Of a stretch of DNA of 9,366 bases, positions 6,503 through 9,366 are shown in pieces. The notes below the pieces were generated by a model. It saw only the letters and a program-made list of their open reading frames with translations. It was not told the DNA's origin and made no database searches. This DNA comes from Verrucomicrobiota bacterium (GTDB lineage: Bacteria > Verrucomicrobiota > Verrucomicrobiia > Limisphaerales > UBA11358): the NCBI GenBank assembly GCA_021323835.1, contig JAJPKI010000343.1, forward strand, positions 1-9,366, given 5' to 3'. The position numbers and the translations under genes were made by a program. How positions within the stretch are numbered: position 1 is the first letter of the stretch; each line of letters begins with the position of its first letter.

Positions 6503-7709
6503 ACCACAAAACCGGTTGCGTGATGGCAATATTACGGCGGACTTCCTCGTTCGTCGGGTCGGGATTTAATTTACTCCAAAGGTCGAGATATTTTGGTTCA
6601 TTGAACGCAATTCCCGCAAACAACAAAAATGGCTGCCGCGCCGGCCATGCGTCCCACGCATTCACGTCCGGTTTTTTCGGCCACGTGGATTTGTCCGCGA
6701 TGTAAGGATAAAGAAATTCAACGCCTTTCTTGATGCCACGACCATCGTCAGTCGTAAAATTCCACAAATCATTTGTTCCGGTTGAAAGCACCTGACAAAG
6801 CGTCACCATGTTGTCCAATTGAAAAATGGAATAGCCATACGGTTTTGTGCGGCCAAGTTCGCGCGGAAAGCTGCCGTCGTTAGTCATTTGCTTTGGAATA
6901 AAAACTTCTTCGAAACGACGCCGGCATTCCGCAAGATTGGTTTCATTGCCGGTGAATTCTGAAAATACCGCGACTTGCAGCCAATAAGCAACGGCATGAT
7001 TATTTCCGGCATTCGCCTCGGCGTCGCCGTTTTTGCTCGTGAGCATCCAGTCGGTGTAATCGGCAAACCACTTTTTCAATCCGGCCAAGTCGTCCGCCGG
7101 AAATGCTTTGGAATTTTGCATTGCTTCAATGGCCTTTGGAATCTCGCAAATGTGCAGCGTGTCAATGATGCCCGTGCCGCGGCCGGATGCGACACCGGGA
7201 ACAGCTTGCGCGTATTGCAAATTCGGATTCATGCGCGCTTGCGGGTCGAGGAAAAAAACGTGGAGCAATTGCACCGCCTTCTTCACATATTTTTCGTCGC
7301 CGGTGATTTTGTAAGCCGCGCCGAGCGCAGCGACGTTGTCTTTGAGCGCCCAAATACATTTGCGATGCTCGTTGAAATTGTCGGGATTCGTCTGACCGTC
7401 GCGCTGGACGTAAGGCAAGCCGTTGGTCGTGTCGGGATTCGGCCACCAATAATCGCCGTTGGAATAAAAATCATTCGTGCCGCCCTCGCTGTATTTGGCG
7501 TGAAATTTCGTAATTGTAATCGGCTCAAGCTTGAGCGCGGCAGCTGCGGCTTTCAAAATGCGCTCGCGGTCAATGGCAGCGACATCAATGGAAACTTTAG
7601 CAAAAGAAGTTGGATTTGTATTTGTCGGGGTGTCGGCGACGCACGAAGAAAACGCTCCGCTAAAAATTCCGGCGGTTAAAATTATTGCGGGCAATCGAAA
7701 GCATTTCAT
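6495..7709 (-). CDS. Secreted alginate-lyase-family protein
   Basis: Predicted polysaccharide lyase of the alginate lyase superfamily (alpha/alpha toroid, PF05426-type), which would cleave uronic-acid polymers by beta-elimination outside the cytoplasm. The ATG at 7709 gives 404 residues and a clean signal peptide (MKCFRLPAIILTAG, then AFSSC); Cys23 might be lipidated, though Phe at -3 is a poor lipobox. The frame is open further to a TTG at 7745, but that spoils the signal peptide. Family marks: GDYWWPNPD (85-93) and LPYVQRDGQTNP just after it, a helical section with FFLDPQARMNPNLQYAQ (about 153-169), NNH at 236-238 (the Asn-His pair that is catalytic in PL5 enzymes), and the RTKPYGYS region at about 287-294 holding the Arg and Tyr expected at the active site. 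The actual substrate is uncertain, since relatives act on varied uronates. It lies 39 bases downstream of the PATR surface protein on the same strand and may be co-transcribed. Confidence 0.87.
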   Translation of the reverse strand: MKCFRLPAIILTAGIFSGAFSSCVADTPTNTNPTSFAKVSIDVAAIDRERILKAAAAALKLEPITITKFHAKYSEGGTNDFYSNGDYWWPNPDTTNGLPYVQRDGQTNPDNFNEHRKCIWALKDNVAALGAAYKITGDEKYVKKAVQLLHVFFLDPQARMNPNLQYAQAVPGVASGRGTGIIDTLHICEIPKAIEAMQNSKAFPADDLAGLKKWFADYTDWMLTSKNGDAEANAGNNHAVAYWLQVAVFSEFTGNETNLAECRRRFEEVFIPKQMTNDGSFPRELGRTKPYGYSIFQLDNMVTLCQVLSTGTNDLWNFTTDDGRGIKKGVEFLYPYIADKSTWPKKPDVNAWDAWPARQPFLLFAGIAFNEPKYLDLWSKLNPDPTNEEVRRNIAITQPVLWLK

Positions 7710-7739
7710 GCTCAATGAAATGACACAAAATTTTCCGCA

Positions 7740-7757
7740 ACGCAATTTTTATTGCGT
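7740..7757 (-). other. Perfect 7-base hairpin around the stop codon of the PATR gene
   Basis: ACGCAAT (7740-7746) and ATTGCGT (7751-7757) are exact reverse complements with a four-base T loop on the + strand (A loop in the transcript). The TAA stop at 7749-7751 lies in the loop and stem edge. On the - strand the hairpin is followed by TGCGGAAAATTTT, with only a short T run about ten bases on, so it is not a classic Rho-independent terminator. It could trim or weakly end the upstream message, or be an RNA processing point before the lyase gene. Confidence 0.4.
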
Positions 7758-9366
7758 CTTGAGCAAATAGAAATTCTGCGGCGCGTTCGGATTAGGCGCA
7801 TTGGTGAAATTGAAATTGCCGTTCGCGTCAAAGGAATTGGTCGCGATGATATTCCATAAATTCAGCGGCTGCGCGACATTGGTTGACGCGAGCACGTAAA
7901 AGGTTCCGCCCGGCACGCCGTTATTGCCGCTGAATTGCAATTGCGAGCCGTTCAAAGTTAAATTGCCGATGCGCGGCGGCGGCAAAATATGAATTGTGCC
8001 CGTGTCCGTCCGATGCGTGTCGCCCGGACGATAAATGCCCGGCGGATTCGTGCGCACATCGCCAATCGTGTAAGTAATCGTGTCGGTAACGTTTGACACG
8101 CTGGAGTAATAAATATAATTGGCGTCGCTGGTAACAACGTTGCCGTTTCCGCTCGTAGCGCTGACGTTGATAAGTTGAATCGGGTCGCCATCGGGGTCGC
8201 TCCAATTCGCCGCGAGCGATGAAATGGGAATTTGCAAACTGCCGGACGATGGCAAATAAAATGCCGAATCATTTGCCGACGGCGGATTGTTTGGGACAAA
8301 TGTCAGCAGCAATGAATTTGAATTGGTCGTGACGATGAAATAGCCGCCGGCCAAATCGTTTTGGAATTCCGAATCGTCCACGGTGAATTTATTCGTAACA
8401 AAACTGGAAACGCTGCTGCCAACAGCAATCGGCCAGCTTTGCGACGAGGCGTTTCCGAAATTTGCCGCGCCCGGATTACCGTCGTTGACATTGGCGTCAA
8501 TCGAGCGCAATTGAATCACAAATGGATTTGCGCTGGTGGACTGCACGCTCAAATTGCCGCCGGCAGAAATGGAATCCCAATTCGTTGTCCCCTGCCCGCT
8601 CGCGTCTTCCATGTCGAAAAGATAATTTCCGCCCGCGCCAAACGTGATGTTGCCGGTGTTGGTGAATGAATCAATGTTCGCGTCACCGGGCGAAATGATT
8701 CCGTTCAAAATCATATTGCCAATCAATTCGCCGCCGCCGATTAAGTTTTGCGGCGCCGCCAAAGTCAGGGTGCCGTTGGCGCGCGCGCTAACATCCATCG
8801 TCGCGTCATTGAGATAAATATTTCCGCTGCTTGAAATCGAACCATTGCCACTCAACGCCAGCGTTCCCGCGGCGATAGTAGTATTGCCGGTGTAAGTGTT
8901 CGTGCCGGTCAATGTCAGCGTTCCGGAATTTAATTTCGTCAAACCGCCGTCCGCCGTTGCGCCAAGCGATGAATCATGCAGCAATGGTTCGCTGACAGTA
9001 ATCGCGTTGCCGTTGTCGTCAATAACTGCGCCGCCAGCTTGCACATTTGCCGTGATGGGAACCGGCTGCGTGCCGCCAGCGCTTCCACTTTTGAACCATG
9101 TCGTCGAAGCGGATGTGGCTTTGAGCGTGCCGCCATTGAAATTAAAGTTAGCTGTCGGTGAACCGCCCGCTGCAGAACTGGACGTCGCCGTTGAAATTCT
9201 GTCGGCCGTGAGCGTGCCGCCGTTTAAATTAACCGTGCCGTGCACACTGGAGCCGCTTGAGGAAATCGCGCGGCAAACATCCAGCGTCCGCGCATCCACT
9301 TCACCATCGCTGATGGTCAGCGTGCCCGCGCCGCGCGTCGCCACATAAAAACTACCGCCCGTAAGA
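7749..9366 (-). CDS. PATR (autotransporter-associated beta-strand repeat) surface protein, partial
   Basis: The 3' part of a large secreted protein; the frame stays open through the right edge (ending LTGGSFYVATRG there), so the start lies outside the window. About 538 residues are visible. Counting from the edge: Gly/Thr/Asn-rich beta-helix-like sequence to about 270, including a clear PATR unit at about 139-175 (GGLTKLNSGTLTLTG, NTYTGNTTIAAGTLAL, PF12951-type). A separate domain with the acidic DPDGDP motif at 390-395, like calcium-binding cadherin/Ig-like modules, spans about 359-435. The C-terminal domain, about 465-538, contains PGGTFYVLASTN, FDANGNFNFTN and PQNFYLL. I recall this module recurring at the ends of large verrucomicrobial proteins. 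There is no autotransporter beta-barrel, so this is not a classic type V protein despite the repeat's name. It is probably displayed or secreted; adhesion or polysaccharide contact is a guess. Confidence 0.88.
   Translation of the reverse strand, partial: LTGGSFYVATRGAGTLTISDGEVDARTLDVCRAISSSGSSVHGTVNLNGGTLTADRISTATSSSAAGGSPTANFNFNGGTLKATSASTTWFKSGSAGGTQPVPITANVQAGGAVIDDNGNAITVSEPLLHDSSLGATADGGLTKLNSGTLTLTGTNTYTGNTTIAAGTLALSGNGSISSSGNIYLNDATMDVSARANGTLTLAAPQNLIGGGELIGNMILNGIISPGDANIDSFTNTGNITFGAGGNYLFDMEDASGQGTTNWDSISAGGNLSVQSTSANPFVIQLRSIDANVNDGNPGAANFGNASSQSWPIAVGSSVSSFVTNKFTVDDSEFQNDLAGGYFIVTTNSNSLLLTFVPNNPPSANDSAFYLPSSGSLQIPISSLAANWSDPDGDPIQLINVSATSGNGNVVTSDANYIYYSSVSNVTDTITYTIGDVRTNPPGIYRPGDTHRTDTGTIHILPPPRIGNLTLNGSQLQFSGNNGVPGGTFYVLASTNVAQPLNLWNIIATNSFDANGNFNFTNAPNPNAPQNFYLLKTQ

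Noticed and set aside
6975..7679. 234-codon + strand open frame within the alginate-lyase gene
   Set aside because: It lies entirely opposite a gene with clear family motifs and shows no domain of its own.
7710..7745. TTG start at 7745 for the alginate-lyase-like protein
   Set aside because: It adds twelve residues ahead of a standard signal peptide; the ATG at 7709 gives the proper basic-hydrophobic start.
8896..9348. + strand open frame rich in Val/Pro opposite the PATR gene
   Set aside because: The composition mirrors the Gly/Thr/Asn repeats of the real gene read in reverse; it is a shadow.

Overview
The window looks like chromosomal DNA of a member of the Verrucomicrobiota, most likely near Pedosphaera/Limisphaerales. 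This rests on recognition of gene types, not on a database search. The supports are an autotransporter-associated beta-strand repeat (PATR) protein with the short C-terminal domain typical of verrucomicrobial surface proteins, an alginate-lyase-family enzyme next to it, the near absence of Shine-Dalgarno sequences, and uniform codon use rich in GAA/AAA/TTG and CGC/GCG. No phage, transposase, CRISPR, tRNA or rRNA gene was seen. Coding density is very high, and no gene-free stretch exceeds about 50 bases.

Left half, + strand (about 1-5376). A possible tail of an upstream gene (2-40) is followed by a short spacer holding three tandem 8-base units. Then come ctpA (membrane-anchored S41 carboxyl-terminal processing protease), tsaD (tRNA t6A synthesis) and hrpB (DEAH-type helicase). 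Their spacing is 0 and 4 bases, so they are almost certainly one transcript. A small bacterial-PH-like gene follows; it appears to carry a frameshift near its 5' end. tsaD contains the most unusual feature of the window: an in-frame block of about 60 bases made of two facing arrays of 7-base repeats, which together form a long imperfect inverted repeat.

Middle (5422-6492, + strand). A lipoprotein with at least five repeats of a K-x-V/I-V-W strand, read as a beta-propeller of unknown role.

Right half, - strand (6495-9366). Reading leftwards: a partial PATR surface protein that enters from beyond the right edge, then, 39 bases later, a secreted alginate-lyase-family protein. The two may be co-transcribed and suggest a cell-surface/polysaccharide role. 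The alginate-lyase gene converges on the lipoprotein gene with only two bases between the stop codons.

The + strand genes ctpA, tsaD and hrpB are housekeeping functions (envelope proteolysis, tRNA modification, nucleic-acid remodelling) and do not obviously form one pathway. I see no strong candidate for a new multi-gene system. The best leads are the repeat element inside tsaD, the frameshifted PH gene, the lipoprotein and the C-terminal domain of the PATR protein.
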